Shown here: positions 1 to 9,942 of the stretch, piece after piece
Layout: each line of letters opens with the position of its first letter
Numbering within the stretch: the stretch's first letter is position 1
Assembly (NCBI RefSeq): GCF_033025475.1
Contig: NZ_CP130322.1
Span: forward strand, 2,299,001 to 2,363,000
Length of the DNA: 64,000 bases
Source: Sphingomonas sp. C3-2
Lineage (GTDB): Bacteria > Pseudomonadota > Alphaproteobacteria > Sphingomonadales > Sphingomonadaceae
Direction: 5' to 3'
Program-made: the position numbers and the translations under genes
Notes under the pieces: generated by a model
What the model saw: the letters and a program-made list of their open reading frames with translations, nothing else
Told to the model about the DNA's origin: nothing
The model's database searches: none

Positions 1-228
1 GTGGTCGGGGAGAAGATCGGCGCGGTAGGCGAGGTGCTCGCCCGACCCGAAGCCGATTTCGAAATGAAGCGGCCGATCATCGCCGAACAGCGCTTCGGGC
101 GTCACCGGGCCTTCGGCGGGCACGCTGATCTGCGGCAGCAGGTCTTCGAGAAGCTGGGCCTGCCCCTGACGAAGCTTGTGCCCCTTGGCACGACCATAAA
201 GACGGCGAATGGTTGCGGGATCGTTCAT
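1..228 (-). CDS. trmB: tRNA (guanine-N7-)-methyltransferase, N-terminal part
   Basis: Partial gene: the first 76 residues are present and the rest lies beyond the left edge. TrmB methylates G46 in the variable loop of tRNA using S-adenosylmethionine. Visible family marks are the basic start RRLYGRAKGHKLRQGQ (residues 8-23) and the SAM-binding motif FEIGFGSGEHL (residues 56-66). The start is the ATG complementary to 226-228. It follows metK and a small exported-protein gene on the same strand, so the enzyme sits beside the supplier of its methyl donor. Confidence 0.9.
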   Translation of the reverse strand, partial: MNDPATIRRLYGRAKGHKLRQGQAQLLEDLLPQISVPAEGPVTPEALFGDDRPLHFEIGFGSGEHLAYRADLLPDH

Positions 229-299
229 GCGCGCCGCCTAGCGCAACTGATGGCGGGAGGCCAGACTGTGCGTGCCCCCCATCATACAGGCTGTCTTCT

Positions 300-788
300 T
301 CAGAAAGCGTGCTTGCAGGGCTTGTCCTGATATTCGTGGCGGTTGAGGCGGTACTCCGTGCCGTTCCAGCGCAGCACCGGAAAACAGAAACCGGGGCCGC
401 CCACCTCGATGTCGGGCCATCCGTCCTGTCCTTTGCTGGTGAGGAAACGGACGATTCCCGTCCCGCTCGCCATCATTTTCCAGCCACCATCGGCCTGTTT
501 GCTGACCAGCGAAAAGCCCTGGCCCGTATTGCCGAAGCAGAAGCTGCCGCCTTCGGTGATCAGCGCGTCGGGCGCACCGTCGCCGTTGAGGTCGTCCGCC
601 ACCTCGATCGCGCCGGGCGTATAGCTGGCGGTGCCGGGGTCGTCGCAAGCGCGCCACTGGCCGTCCTGCAACTCAAATCCGGCGGCGCTATATGCAGCGG
701 CTTGGTCCTCGGGCGAAAGCGTCGCCCCAGCCGCCATGGCGGTGGAAGGACATGCGGCAAGCAGGGCGATGAAAGACAGTCTGATCAT
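300..788 (-). CDS. small exported protein with FG-GAP/VCBS-like segment, unknown function
   Basis: A 162-residue protein that I do not recognise as a named family. The chosen start gives a clear signal peptide (MIRLSFIALLAACPSTAMA), so it is probably periplasmic; an upstream in-frame ATG at 842 would add 18 residues and spoil the signal. The middle contains VADDLNGDGAPDALI, an Asp/Asn/Gly-rich loop typical of calcium-binding FG-GAP or VCBS repeats. Several Cys residues (CDDP, FCFG, FCFP, CKHAF) could form disulfides. It lies between metK and trmB on the same strand; no functional link is apparent. Confidence 0.7.
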   Translation of the reverse strand: MIRLSFIALLAACPSTAMAAGATLSPEDQAAAYSAAGFELQDGQWRACDDPGTASYTPGAIEVADDLNGDGAPDALITEGGSFCFGNTGQGFSLVSKQADGGWKMMASGTGIVRFLTSKGQDGWPDIEVGGPGFCFPVLRWNGTEYRLNRHEYQDKPCKHAF

Positions 789-879
789 AGGAAAAAGGCT
801 CGGACGATGAGAATTCGCCCGAGCCTTATCATGTTGCTTCACGGAAACGAACGCTTTCGCGTGCGCCCCGGCATCTGGT

Positions 880-2049
<1,170 letters not shown>

Positions 2050-2064
2050 TGCACTTGCCCTCAT

Positions 2065-2088
2065 GGACATAAGGAAAACTTTATGTCC
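2065..2088 (-). promoter_or_regulatory. palindrome between metK promoter and start; candidate SahR operator
   Basis: Perfect 8-base arms GGACATAA and TTATGTCC separated by 8 bases, 16-40 bases upstream of the metK ATG. The 20-base core has the same spacing and about 15 of 20 bases identical to the core of the palindrome over the sahR promoter at 59681-59702. It starts about where transcription from the predicted metK promoter would begin, a typical repressor position. The same bases could form an RNA hairpin, so a cis-acting RNA is the alternative reading. Confidence 0.5.
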
Positions 2089-2090
2089 GC

Positions 2091-2119
2091 CTATTAGCGG
2101 CGACGGCGCCCCAAGGCAA
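2091..2119 (-). promoter_or_regulatory. predicted metK promoter
   Basis: On the minus strand TTGCCT (-35, complement of 2114-2119), a 17-base spacer and TAATAG (-10, complement of 2091-2096). It overlaps the last codons and stop of lnt. The expected transcription start falls at the edge of the palindrome at 2065-2088. Prediction by pattern only. Confidence 0.4.
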
Positions 2120-3635
2120 CGCCGAGCCCGGCAAGAATCATTGCAAGCGCAAAAGGCAGGATTTGTCCCAGCCGCGCGAAAGGCGTGGGGTTGTGCGGCG
2201 GCGGCATCGCGGTTTCCAGCGCGCCAGCGGTCATATGGGGGAGGCTGGCGAGCAGCCGACCTTCCGCATCGATCACCGCCGAAATACCGGTGGGGGTAGA
2301 CCGGATGACCGGCATCGCCTCCTCCACTGCGCGCAGGCGGGCCTGCGCCAGATGCTGGGGCGGCCCCCAGGCACCGAACCAGGCGTCGTTCGAAGGGTTG
2401 AACAGGAAATCGGGGCGGTTGGCGCGGTCGACGACTTGTCCCGAAAAGATGATTTCGTAACAGATCTGCACGCCCATCGCGCCGAAACCGTCCAGATTCA
2501 GCGTCTGCGGCCCCGGGCCGGACCAGAAATCGATATCGCCCGGCACAAGGCGGGAGAATCCGATGGCCGAGAGCAGCGGTCGCATCGGCAGATATTCGCC
2601 GTAAGGCACAAGATGCGCCTTGTCGTACCGCCCCAGCAATTGGGCCTCGGAATCAAGGACGAACAGGCTGTTGCGCGCACCGATCACCTTGCCGTCGTTG
2701 CCCGCGATCAGCGCGAGCCCCCCGGTGAGGAGCAGGTCCTTGGGGCCAAGCAGCTTGGCCAGCCGCTCGCGCACCCAGCGCTCCTCCTCCAGAAATTCGG
2801 GAACCGCCGCCTCGGGCCAGAAAATGAGGCGGGGCCGGGCGCCGGGATGGCCGGAAAGCGCGGCAAGCTTGGCGTTGTTCAGGCGGTCGAGCGTCGCAAC
2901 ATGCTTGTCCTGCTGCCCGATATTGGGCTGGACCACGCGGATGCGCGCGCCCCCGTCATGGGTTGGCCGAGAGGTCGGGGCGAAGAATGCGCCGAGCGCG
3001 AGCAGGGGCAGCGCAATAAGGATGGCGATATTGCCCCGCACGCGCGGCGCGGCCAGCGCTGCGGCCAGCAGCGCGGTGAGGCCGGACAGGCCATAGGTGC
3101 CCACCAGCGCGGCCAGTTTCGCCGCCGCTGGAATATCGACCCAGACCACGCCAAGCGGATTCCACGCAAAGCCCGTGAACATCGTTGCGCGCAGCCATTC
3201 GGTGACGATCCAGGCCGCGCCGAAGATCAGGCTGAACGTCGTCGGGCTGCTTCGTCCCCATCGCCATGCCAGGCCTGCCGCCATCGCCGGATAGATGGCA
3301 AGGTACAGCGACAGCAGAATCACCGCGCCATAACCGAACCAGTGCGGCATCGCGTCCTGAAAGGTGAAGGCATGCGCGATCCAGTTGAGCCCGGTCGTGA
3401 AATGCCCGACACCAAAGGCCCAGCCCAGCCCAAGGGCCGCCTTCATGCTGCCCGCGCGAAAGACCAGATGGGCCAAAACCGCGAGACTGATGAGAAGAAG
3501 CGGCCAAAGACCGAGTGGTGCGAAGCCGGTGGCGGAGACGAGGCCGGCGACAAGGGCGATAAGGAGCGGAGAACGCAGCACGGGAACGCTATTGCGTGGA
3601 ATTCGGGTGTTTTCAAGGATCGTCCGGCATGGCAC
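2094..3635 (-). CDS. lnt: apolipoprotein N-acyltransferase
   Basis: Adds the third acyl chain to the N-terminal Cys of lipoproteins at the inner membrane. The 513-residue protein has an N-terminal half of hydrophobic membrane segments and a C-terminal nitrilase domain. The expected Glu-Lys-Cys catalytic triad is visible: Glu in [10 protein letters not shown], Lys in [16 protein letters not shown] and Cys in [10 protein letters not shown]. The start is uncertain: the first ~18 residues are unlike the family, and a GTG at 3581 ([13 protein letters not shown]) is also plausible. In many proteobacteria lnt directly follows miaB-phoH-ybeY-corC; here about 2.5 kb separates it from corC. Confidence 0.93.
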   Translation of the reverse strand: MPCRTILENTRIPRNSVPVLRSPLLIALVAGLVSATGFAPLGLWPLLLISLAVLAHLVFRAGSMKAALGLGWAFGVGHFTTGLNWIAHAFTFQDAMPHWFGYGAVILLSLYLAIYPAMAAGLAWRWGRSSPTTFSLIFGAAWIVTEWLRATMFTGFAWNPLGVVWVDIPAAAKLAALVGTYGLSGLTALLAAALAAPRVRGNIAILIALPLLALGAFFAPTSRPTHDGGARIRVVQPNIGQQDKHVATLDRLNNAKLAALSGHPGARPRLIFWPEAAVPEFLEEERWVRERLAKLLGPKDLLLTGGLALIAGNDGKVIGARNSLFVLDSEAQLLGRYDKAHLVPYGEYLPMRPLLSAIGFSRLVPGDIDFWSGPGPQTLNLDGFGAMGVQICYEIIFSGQVVDRANRPDFLFNPSNDAWFGAWGPPQHLAQARLRAVEEAMPVIRSTPTGISAVIDAEGRLLASLPHMTAGALETAMPPPHNPTPFARLGQILPFALAMILAGLGVALGRRRR

Positions 3636-3659
3636 ACAGCAGGCCCGGGATTTTCCGGC

Positions 3660-4049
3660 ATGTTGGAGTATCAGCGGTTGGCGCTATTCTGGTCCATGGC
3701 GCTTTTATGGGGCACTGCCGCATTGTCGCAGGGCACTGCCGCACCCGCATCCGCACCCCTTCCAAGCGCTGTCCGCTGCACCGCGATGTTCGCGATCACG
3801 CTTGAGGCGCTTGAACGCAAAAGCGGCGATCCCGCGATGACCAAGGCATTTCGCGAAGATACCGCCGCGCTCCGCCGCATCGTGATTGCCGAGACGCGCC
3901 AGACAGATGCGGAGGTGGCGGCGGATAGCGCGATCAGCCGCGAAATTGCCGTGCTGCACGGCGAAATGCATGCGCGCAATGTCGACGAGACCAGTCTCGA
4001 TCTCAAATCCTGTTATCGTGTGAAAGCATTGGGGCCGCGTGGTGAATAA
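3660..4049 (+). CDS. small exported protein with a single Cys-pair module, unknown function
   Basis: A 129-residue protein with a signal peptide-like start (MLEYQRLALFWSMALLWGTAALS) and a mostly helical body. The body is framed by two Cys residues 77 residues apart (VRC...KSCYRV). The next gene and the gene at 51390 carry two copies of a similar Cys-framed module, suggesting one family. Its last 11 bases overlap the start of the next gene, so the two are probably co-transcribed. Function unknown; secretion to the periplasm is inferred. Confidence 0.65.
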   Translation: MLEYQRLALFWSMALLWGTAALSQGTAAPASAPLPSAVRCTAMFAITLEALERKSGDPAMTKAFREDTAALRRIVIAETRQTDAEVAADSAISREIAVLHGEMHARNVDETSLDLKSCYRVKALGPRGE

Positions 4050-4713
4050 ATCGATATCGTTCATGGTGTTGGCACTGGCATTGGGCACGCATGCGCTGCC
4101 GGCCCATGCCGCACCGGTTTCTTCTTCGGAGCAGGAAAAAACGGAAATCGCGTGCGTTGCGACGCTCGCGATACTGGCATCCGATCAGGAACGCGGCGGC
4201 ACGGCCGCGCGCAACCTGCCGCGTCTGTCGACGCGCGGCGCCATGTTTGCACAGCATGTGGGGGATCGGTTGGTCGCAAAGGGGCAAACGCGCGAAGCGG
4301 TGCGCGACGCGATCCTTGCGGCGGTCGCTACCCAGCAAAATGCTGCGAAGCAGGGTGGTGCTATGCGCGATCTTCCCGAGGCGCAGGTTCAGGCGTGCGT
4401 CGCGATGCTCGATCGTGAGATTCCGGTTCCGCCGCCGCCATCGCTGCCACGCTGCGCGGCCTTGTCGGCCATAGCCTATGGTTCGATTCCCATGGCCGAT
4501 CACAAGACCACGGCCGCGCGCGATCTGCAGACCATCGCTTCGGTCCTCGATCACCGCGCGCGCGAAGCGCTGCGCGCTTCGGGGAAAAGCGGCCCGCAGA
4601 CCGACGCGGAAATGGGCGCGGCGCGCGAACTGGCCGAAGTTGATGTCACGCGCGCCAATGATGAGCGCTCCGAACTGGAGTTTGAGGCCTGCCTGGAAAT
4701 GGCGCGTCCCTAA
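4039..4713 (+). CDS. exported protein with two Cys-pair modules, unknown function
   Basis: A 224-residue protein starting at GTG with a signal peptide (MVNKSISFMVLALALG, cleavage likely after ALPAHA). Two helical modules follow, each bounded by Cys residues 80 and 78 residues apart. The second contains LDHRAREALRASGKSG, which resembles LDTRIAPLLAAHGKSG at the same place in the protein at 51390. It overlaps the preceding single-module gene and ends at a strong hairpin terminator. No known family recognised; a periplasmic role is inferred from the signal peptide. Confidence 0.7.
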   Translation: MVNKSISFMVLALALGTHALPAHAAPVSSSEQEKTEIACVATLAILASDQERGGTAARNLPRLSTRGAMFAQHVGDRLVAKGQTREAVRDAILAAVATQQNAAKQGGAMRDLPEAQVQACVAMLDREIPVPPPPSLPRCAALSAIAYGSIPMADHKTTAARDLQTIASVLDHRAREALRASGKSGPQTDAEMGAARELAEVDVTRANDERSELEFEACLEMARP

Positions 4714-4715
4714 AA

Positions 4716-4740
4716 AAAGGGGTGGCGAGGCCACCCCTTT
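4716..4740. terminator. bidirectional hairpin terminator
   Basis: Stem AAAGGGGTGGC / GCCACCCCTTT of 11 perfect pairs with loop GAG, flanked by A-runs and T-runs. It lies between convergent genes ending at 4713 and 4744 and can serve both. Confidence 0.85.
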
Positions 4741-4743
4741 CTA

Positions 4744-6099
4744 TCATTTTGCCGGTGCCGCTGGCGGTGCTGTGCGCGGCTGGCTCACCCGCCAGATGGC
4801 GTTGCCGACATCATCCGCGACGAGCAGGCCACCCGTCCGATCGGCGATGACGCCGACCGGGCGTCCGCGCGCCTTGCCGTCGGCGTCGAGGAAGCCGGTC
4901 AGAAAATCCTGCGGCTTTGCGTCGGTAAGCGGATAACCGGTCTTGCCGAAGGGCACATAGACGACCTTGTACCCCGACAGCGGCTTGCGGTTCCACGAAC
5001 CGTGTAATCCGATGAACGCGCCATTGGCGTAATCAGGGCCCAGATTGACGCCATCGGCAAAGGCTAGGCCCAATGCAGCGACATGCGGTCCAAGCGCATA
5101 ATCGGGGCGTTTCACATATTCGAGCCGGTCGGGACGGCGCGGCTCGACGCGAAGGTCCTCATACCCACCCCAATAGCTGTTGGGCCAGCCATAGTCGGCA
5201 CCGAATTCGACGCGCGTCATATAATCGGGAACGAGATCGCCGCCCAGCATGTCGCGCTCGTTCACTGTGGTCCACAGCGCGCCCGATACGGGTTCATAGG
5301 CAAGGCCATTGGGGTTGCGCAGGCCGGTTGCGAAGATGCGGAAGCTCTTTTTCGCGGGATCGACCTCAAGCACCGCAGCGCGGTTCACTTCCTTGTCCAT
5401 CCCGCGCTCGCCGATATTGCTGGCAGACCCGACCGTCACATAGAGGCGTTTGCCATCTTCGGTGGGGAGCAGATTGCGGGTCCAGTGATTATAGCCACCC
5501 GGCAGGTCGACGATCTTGGTGCCCTTGGCCGCGATGCTGGTTTCGCCTTCCTTGTACGGAAAGGCCAGCACGGCGTCGGTGTTGGCCACGTAAAGCGTCT
5601 CGCCGATCAGCGCCATGCCAAAGGGTGAGTTGAGGCCCTGCAGGAAAACCGAACGCTGGTCGGCAACGCCATCGCCATTGCTGTCACGCAGCAGCGTGAT
5701 GCGGTTGGCGGAACTGGAACCGGCACCGGCCCGGCCCATCAGCACACCCATCACCCAATCGGTGATGCCGTCCTTCACGCGCGGCGGCGAATTGGTTTCG
5801 GCAACGAGCACATCGCCATTGGGCAGCAGATACATCCAGCGCGGATGATCGAGCTTGTCGGCAAAGGCATTGACCGTCAGCCCCTTGGCGGGGGTGGGCA
5901 TCGCGCCCTGTTCCCAGCCCACGGGCTTGGCGATGTTCACCAGCGGGAAGCGTTCCCGATTGGGCACCGAAATTTCGGGCTTCGCGCCGGTAACGGCTTC
6001 CACCGACAATTGTGCGGGCTCGCCCTTGCCGACAAAATAGATGGCGCCTGCGAAAACCGCGAGCAGCACGAGCGTGATGATGATGATCGGCTTTTTCAT
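4744..6099 (-). CDS. sorbosone/glucose dehydrogenase-like beta-propeller protein
   Basis: A 451-residue membrane-anchored or exported protein: MKK followed by a hydrophobic segment (IIIITLVLLAVFAGAIYFV). The rest looks like the soluble PQQ-dependent glucose/sorbosone dehydrogenase propeller, with blades containing LDHPRWMYLLPNGDVLVAE, GLNSPFGMALIGETLYVANTD, TGLRNPNGLAYEPVSGALW and FIGLHGSWNRKPLSGYKV. Such proteins oxidise sugars or aldoses in the periplasm; the actual substrate cannot be read here. It lies 74 bases after corC and ends at the shared terminator. Confidence 0.8.
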   Translation of the reverse strand: MKKPIIIITLVLLAVFAGAIYFVGKGEPAQLSVEAVTGAKPEISVPNRERFPLVNIAKPVGWEQGAMPTPAKGLTVNAFADKLDHPRWMYLLPNGDVLVAETNSPPRVKDGITDWVMGVLMGRAGAGSSSANRITLLRDSNGDGVADQRSVFLQGLNSPFGMALIGETLYVANTDAVLAFPYKEGETSIAAKGTKIVDLPGGYNHWTRNLLPTEDGKRLYVTVGSASNIGERGMDKEVNRAAVLEVDPAKKSFRIFATGLRNPNGLAYEPVSGALWTTVNERDMLGGDLVPDYMTRVEFGADYGWPNSYWGGYEDLRVEPRRPDRLEYVKRPDYALGPHVAALGLAFADGVNLGPDYANGAFIGLHGSWNRKPLSGYKVVYVPFGKTGYPLTDAKPQDFLTGFLDADGKARGRPVGVIADRTGGLLVADDVGNAIWRVSQPRTAPPAAPAK

Positions 6100-6173
6100 G
6101 CGGCGACCATATGCCCGCGCGTGGTCCGGTCAAGCGTAACCGGCCCACGCGACAGGCTAATCTGCCCTTGGCG

Positions 6174-7067
6174 TTATTCGCTCTCGGCGGTGCGGCTTGG
6201 CGGGTGCAGCCGCAAATGGGTCACGCGGCGCTGATCGCCAGCGGTTATTTCCAGTGTCCAGCCGCTGGGGTGACACACGGTTTCTCCCGGCTGGGGAACA
6301 TGGCCGGCAAGCACGAAGGCAAGGCCGCCCAGCGTGTCGACATCCTCCTCCACCTCGGCAAGGCGCGGGTCGACGGCTTCGCCCACATCTTCCAGTTCGG
6401 CGCGGGCGTCTGCGTCCCAGATACCGTCCTCGAGCGGAACGAGCAGAACCTCGGGTTCGTCGTCATGTTCATCCTCGATCTCGCCGACAATCTCCTCGAC
6501 CAGATCTTCGATCGTCACGATGCCATCGGTGCCAGAATATTCGTCGAGCACCACGGCAAGATGCGTCCGTGTCGCACGCATTTCTGCCAAAAGATCGAGC
6601 ACGCCCATCGATTGGGGCACGTAGCGCGGCTGGCGCAGTAATCCGCTCAGGTCGGCAGGCTCGTCCCGGCCTTCGGCGAGGGTCGCGAACACATCCTTGA
6701 TGTGGATCATGCCGATGATTTCATCGAGTGTGTCGCGGTAAACGGGCAGGCGGCTATGGCCAGCCTCGATGAACAGCGCGGTTAGCTCGCGAAAACTTGC
6801 CGTTTCGGGAATGGCGATGATGTCGGCGCGGGGCACCGCAATGTCGCCGGCGTCCCGTTCGCCGAAATGCAGCAGATTCTTGAGCATCTGCCGTTCGACC
6901 CGGGAGAGGTCGCCGTTGGAGGGCGCATCGGCGTCGCCCTCATGTTCCTCAATCGCTTCTTCGATCTGATCGCGCAGCGTCAGTTCGTTGTCGTCACCAA
7001 AAAGCAGGCTTCTCAGGCCGCGCCACAATCGGCCGCTACTGTCGCCGCTACTGGAATCGTCAGGCAT
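6174..7067 (-). CDS. corC: hemolysin/CorC-type CBS-domain protein
   Basis: A 297-residue cytoplasmic protein of the YbeX/CorC family. After an acidic N-terminus come two CBS domains (IAVPRADIIAIPETASFREL to about residue 130, then YVPQSMGVLDLLAEMRATRTHLAVVLDE) and a C-terminal transporter-associated domain (DGIWDADARAELEDVGE). In enterobacteria the relatives are linked to Mg/Co efflux and to ribosome maturation. It follows ybeY by 11 bases, in the conserved order phoH-ybeY-corC, and probably shares their transcript. Confidence 0.88.
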   Translation of the reverse strand: MPDDSSSGDSSGRLWRGLRSLLFGDDNELTLRDQIEEAIEEHEGDADAPSNGDLSRVERQMLKNLLHFGERDAGDIAVPRADIIAIPETASFRELTALFIEAGHSRLPVYRDTLDEIIGMIHIKDVFATLAEGRDEPADLSGLLRQPRYVPQSMGVLDLLAEMRATRTHLAVVLDEYSGTDGIVTIEDLVEEIVGEIEDEHDDEPEVLLVPLEDGIWDADARAELEDVGEAVDPRLAEVEEDVDTLGGLAFVLAGHVPQPGETVCHPSGWTLEITAGDQRRVTHLRLHPPSRTAESE

Positions 7068-7078
7068 GTCTTTCCTGG

Positions 7079-7588
7079 TCAGTCCTTGTTGTCGTCATAT
7101 GGGTCATCGATTCCGATCGATCCCAGCGCCTTGATTTCAAGCGCTTCCATCGTTTCGGCCTCGCTGTCCGTCTGATGGTCATAGCCTAGCAAATGGAAAG
7201 TGCCATGAACAATCAGATGCGTTGCATGGTCGGATACGCTTATCTGCTTTTCTTCGGCTTCATGCGTGCATACGCCAAGCGCAAGAACGATATCGCCCAG
7301 AAGCACTTCGCCGTCATCAGTATTGGCAAGCGCTTCGAGCAGATCGGGTTGCACCATCGGAAAACTGAGGACGTTGGTCGGCTTGTCCTTGCCGCGGTAA
7401 TGATGGTTGAGGTCGTGCACCTCGTCATCATCGGTCAGGCGAACCGCAACCTCGATGCTGAGGTTGCGGCCAAGCCATTCGGCATAGGGGCTGTGCTCAA
7501 GCGCCGAGGTAACCGCGCGCGCGGCGAGTTCTTCCCAATTAACGTCATTGGGCCAACCGGCCTCGATCTGAACGGCAACGTCAAGCAT
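7079..7588 (-). CDS. ybeY: endoribonuclease / rRNA maturation factor YbeY
   Basis: A single-strand endoribonuclease needed for 16S rRNA 3'-end maturation and ribosome quality control. The metal-binding HGTFHLLGYDH (H-x3-H-x5-H) is intact near the C-terminus, and the upstream strand contains NVLSFP. The chosen ATG (MLDVAVQIEAGWP) overlaps the end of phoH by 8 bases and has GAGG seven bases before it; an ATG 12 bases further up is less likely. 169 residues, usual length. Confidence 0.92.
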   Translation of the reverse strand: MLDVAVQIEAGWPNDVNWEELAARAVTSALEHSPYAEWLGRNLSIEVAVRLTDDDEVHDLNHHYRGKDKPTNVLSFPMVQPDLLEALANTDDGEVLLGDIVLALGVCTHEAEEKQISVSDHATHLIVHGTFHLLGYDHQTDSEAETMEALEIKALGSIGIDDPYDDNKD

Positions 7589-8576
7589 GGCGGCCCTCAT
7601 AGGCCTCGACGATACGGCCTACAATGGGATGGCGGACGACATCGGCCACGGTGAAGTGGACGACATTGATCCCCTCGACCCCGTCGAGCTTGTTGACGGC
7701 ATCGGCAAGGCCGGATTTGCCGGGATCGGGCAGATCGACCTGCTTTGGATCGCCGCAGATGACCATGCGGCTGCCTTCACCAAAGCGGGTGAGGAACATC
7801 TTCATCTGGGCGGGCGTGGTATTCTGCGCCTCGTCGAGGATGATGAAGGCGTTGGCGAGCGTACGCCCGCGCATGAAAGCGATCGGCGCGATCTCGATTT
7901 CGCCCGAGGCGATCCGACGCTCCACCTGTTCGGCGGGCAGGCAGTCGTGCAGCGCATCATAAAGCGGGCGCAGATAGGGATCGACCTTTTCCTTCATGTC
8001 GCCGGGCAGGAAGCCGAGCTTTTCGCCCGCTTCCACGGCCGGGCGCGAAAGGATGAGCCGGTCGACCGAGCCGGTGATCAACTGGCTTACGGCTTGCGCG
8101 ACGGCGAGATAGGTCTTGCCCGTCCCTGCCGGCCCCAGCGCGAAGATGATGTCGTCGCTGGCAAGCGAGCGCATATAGACTGACTGCCCGGCGGATCGCG
8201 GGACGATCGTCTTCTTGCGCGTGCGGATCATCACTTCGGGCGGCTGCGATACGTCGGCGCGGATGATGCCGTCGAGCGTGGGCTCGGCGGACATCGCGAT
8301 CACCGCCTCTAGCGAACCGGTGTCGATATCCTGCCCATGCGCGATGCGGTTATAGAGCCCGGAAAGAACGTCGCGCGCGCGCGCCGTCGCCTCGGCTTCA
8401 CCCTCGATCTGGATGCGGTTGCCACGGGCCGCGATATAGACGCCGAGGCGATTTTCTATCGCGACAAGGTTGCGATCAAATTCACCGAACAGTTTGCCCA
8501 GAAGCTGGGGCTTGTCGAAAAGGATTTCCAGTCGGGCCTTTTGCCCGGGTTGCGCCTGTTCGGGCTTTCGCGACAT
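7581..8576 (-). CDS. phoH: PhoH family ATPase
   Basis: A 331-residue PhoH-like (YbeZ) protein with an N-terminal KH-like region and a C-terminal P-loop ATPase. Walker A is GPAGTGKTYLAVAQ and the Walker B region is ANAFIILDEAQNTT. YbeZ-type PhoH proteins work with YbeY in RNA metabolism, which fits the overlap with ybeY. The start is MSRKPEQAQPG at 8576; an upstream in-frame ATG at 8696 would run into miaB and gives no family-like sequence. It lies 22 bases after miaB. Confidence 0.92.
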   Translation of the reverse strand: MSRKPEQAQPGQKARLEILFDKPQLLGKLFGEFDRNLVAIENRLGVYIAARGNRIQIEGEAEATARARDVLSGLYNRIAHGQDIDTGSLEAVIAMSAEPTLDGIIRADVSQPPEVMIRTRKKTIVPRSAGQSVYMRSLASDDIIFALGPAGTGKTYLAVAQAVSQLITGSVDRLILSRPAVEAGEKLGFLPGDMKEKVDPYLRPLYDALHDCLPAEQVERRIASGEIEIAPIAFMRGRTLANAFIILDEAQNTTPAQMKMFLTRFGEGSRMVICGDPKQVDLPDPGKSGLADAVNKLDGVEGINVVHFTVADVVRHPIVGRIVEAYEGRHA

Positions 8577-8598
8577 CAAAGACCTTTCGGTTGGAGGG

Positions 8599-9942
8599 TC
8601 ATGCAAACTCCAGCGCGCCGAGCGGCGTTCCAGTGAGGCTGTTGGGGCCCGCCGCGCTGATTTCGACATCGTACATGTCGCCGATCCGGGCACCATCGGC
8701 GATCACGTGGATCGACTGGAGCCAGGGCGACTTGCCGATAAGCTGGCCGGGCAGCTTGCCGTTCCGTTCGAGCAGAACCTGCGTGCGCCGTCCAATGGTT
8801 GCCAGGTTGAAGCGGTGTTGCTGCTCGTTGAGCAGCTCCTGTAGCGCCTTCAGGCGCGCGTCCATGACATCCGCTGATATCTGCCCGTCCATGCTGGCGG
8901 CTGGCGTTCCCGGGCGCGGCGAATATTTGAACGAATAGGCCATCGCATAGTCGACGTCGCGGACGATCTGGAGCGTCGCCTCGAAATCGGCGTCGCTTTC
9001 ACCGGGGAAGCCGACGATGAAGTCTCCCGACACCGCGATATCGGGCCGTACCGCACGGACGCGTTCGATAAGCCGCAAATAGCTCGATGCCGTGTGGCTG
9101 CGGTTCATCGCCTTCAATATCGGGTCGCTACCCGCCTGAACCGGCAGATGGAGGAAGGGCATGAGCTTTTCCACATCGCCGTGCGCCGCAATCAGCCCCT
9201 CGGTCATGTCGTTGGGGTGGCTGGTCATATAGCGGATGCGCGCAAGGCCAGGGAGCTTGTCGAGCGCGCGGATCAGGCCATCCAGACCTTGCATCTGGCC
9301 CTTGTCGTCCTCGCCGGTCCATGCATTCACATTCTGCCCGAGCAGCGTGATTTCGCGTGCGCCGCCGTCGACCAGCGCTTTCGCCTCATCGACGATCGCG
9401 GCCCAGGGGCGCGAAATTTCTGCGCCGCGCGTATAGGGAACGACGCAATAGGTGCAGAATTTGTCGCAGCCTTCCTGAACGGTGAGGAAGGCCGAGGGCC
9501 GCTGGTTGCGCGCGCGCTGGGGCAGCACGTCGAATTTCGAGTTGAGCGGCATGTCGGTGTCGAGCGCGTTTTCACCGCGCGCGGCCTTTGCCACGAGCTC
9601 GGGCAGGCGGTGATAGGCCTGCGGGCCGACCACGATGTCGACGTCGCGCGCGCGCCGCACGATTTCGCCGCCTTCCGCCTGCGCAACGCAGCCGGCTACC
9701 GCGATCATTGGCCGTTCGCCGGTCTCGGGCTTCGCAAGGCGGCCGATGTCCGAATAGACCCGTTCAGCGGCCCGTTCACGGATGTGGCAGGTGTTGAGCA
9801 CGACGATATCGGGCGCCTCGCCATCGCTGGCGGGGCGCATGCCTTCGGCGGAAAGCATTTCAGACATGCGGTCGCCGTCATAGACGTTCATCTGGCAACC
9901 GAAGGATTTGACCTGATAGGTTTTGGGCGTGGTACGAGTCAT
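8599..9942 (-). CDS. miaB: tRNA-2-methylthio-N6-dimethylallyladenosine synthase
   Basis: Radical-SAM enzyme that adds a methylthio group to i6A37 of tRNA. The N-terminal UPF0004 domain has the auxiliary cluster Cys at residues 16, 52 and 85 (GCQMN, NTCHIRE, AGCVAQ). The radical SAM motif CDKFCTYC has Cys at 159, 163 and 166, and the C-terminal TRAM segment is present. 447 residues, full length. Its start overlaps the end of the acyltransferase gene by 4 bases (ATGA), showing translational coupling. Confidence 0.95.
   Translation of the reverse strand: MTRTTPKTYQVKSFGCQMNVYDGDRMSEMLSAEGMRPASDGEAPDIVVLNTCHIRERAAERVYSDIGRLAKPETGERPMIAVAGCVAQAEGGEIVRRARDVDIVVGPQAYHRLPELVAKAARGENALDTDMPLNSKFDVLPQRARNQRPSAFLTVQEGCDKFCTYCVVPYTRGAEISRPWAAIVDEAKALVDGGAREITLLGQNVNAWTGEDDKGQMQGLDGLIRALDKLPGLARIRYMTSHPNDMTEGLIAAHGDVEKLMPFLHLPVQAGSDPILKAMNRSHTASSYLRLIERVRAVRPDIAVSGDFIVGFPGESDADFEATLQIVRDVDYAMAYSFKYSPRPGTPAASMDGQISADVMDARLKALQELLNEQQHRFNLATIGRRTQVLLERNGKLPGQLIGKSPWLQSIHVIADGARIGDMYDVEISAAGPNSLTGTPLGALEFA

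Noticed and set aside
2065..2088. SAM riboswitch upstream of metK
   Set aside because: The hairpin is short, and its loop can pair with the ribosome binding region only through several G-U pairs. It matches the sahR palindrome better, so a DNA operator is the favoured reading; an RNA role is not excluded.
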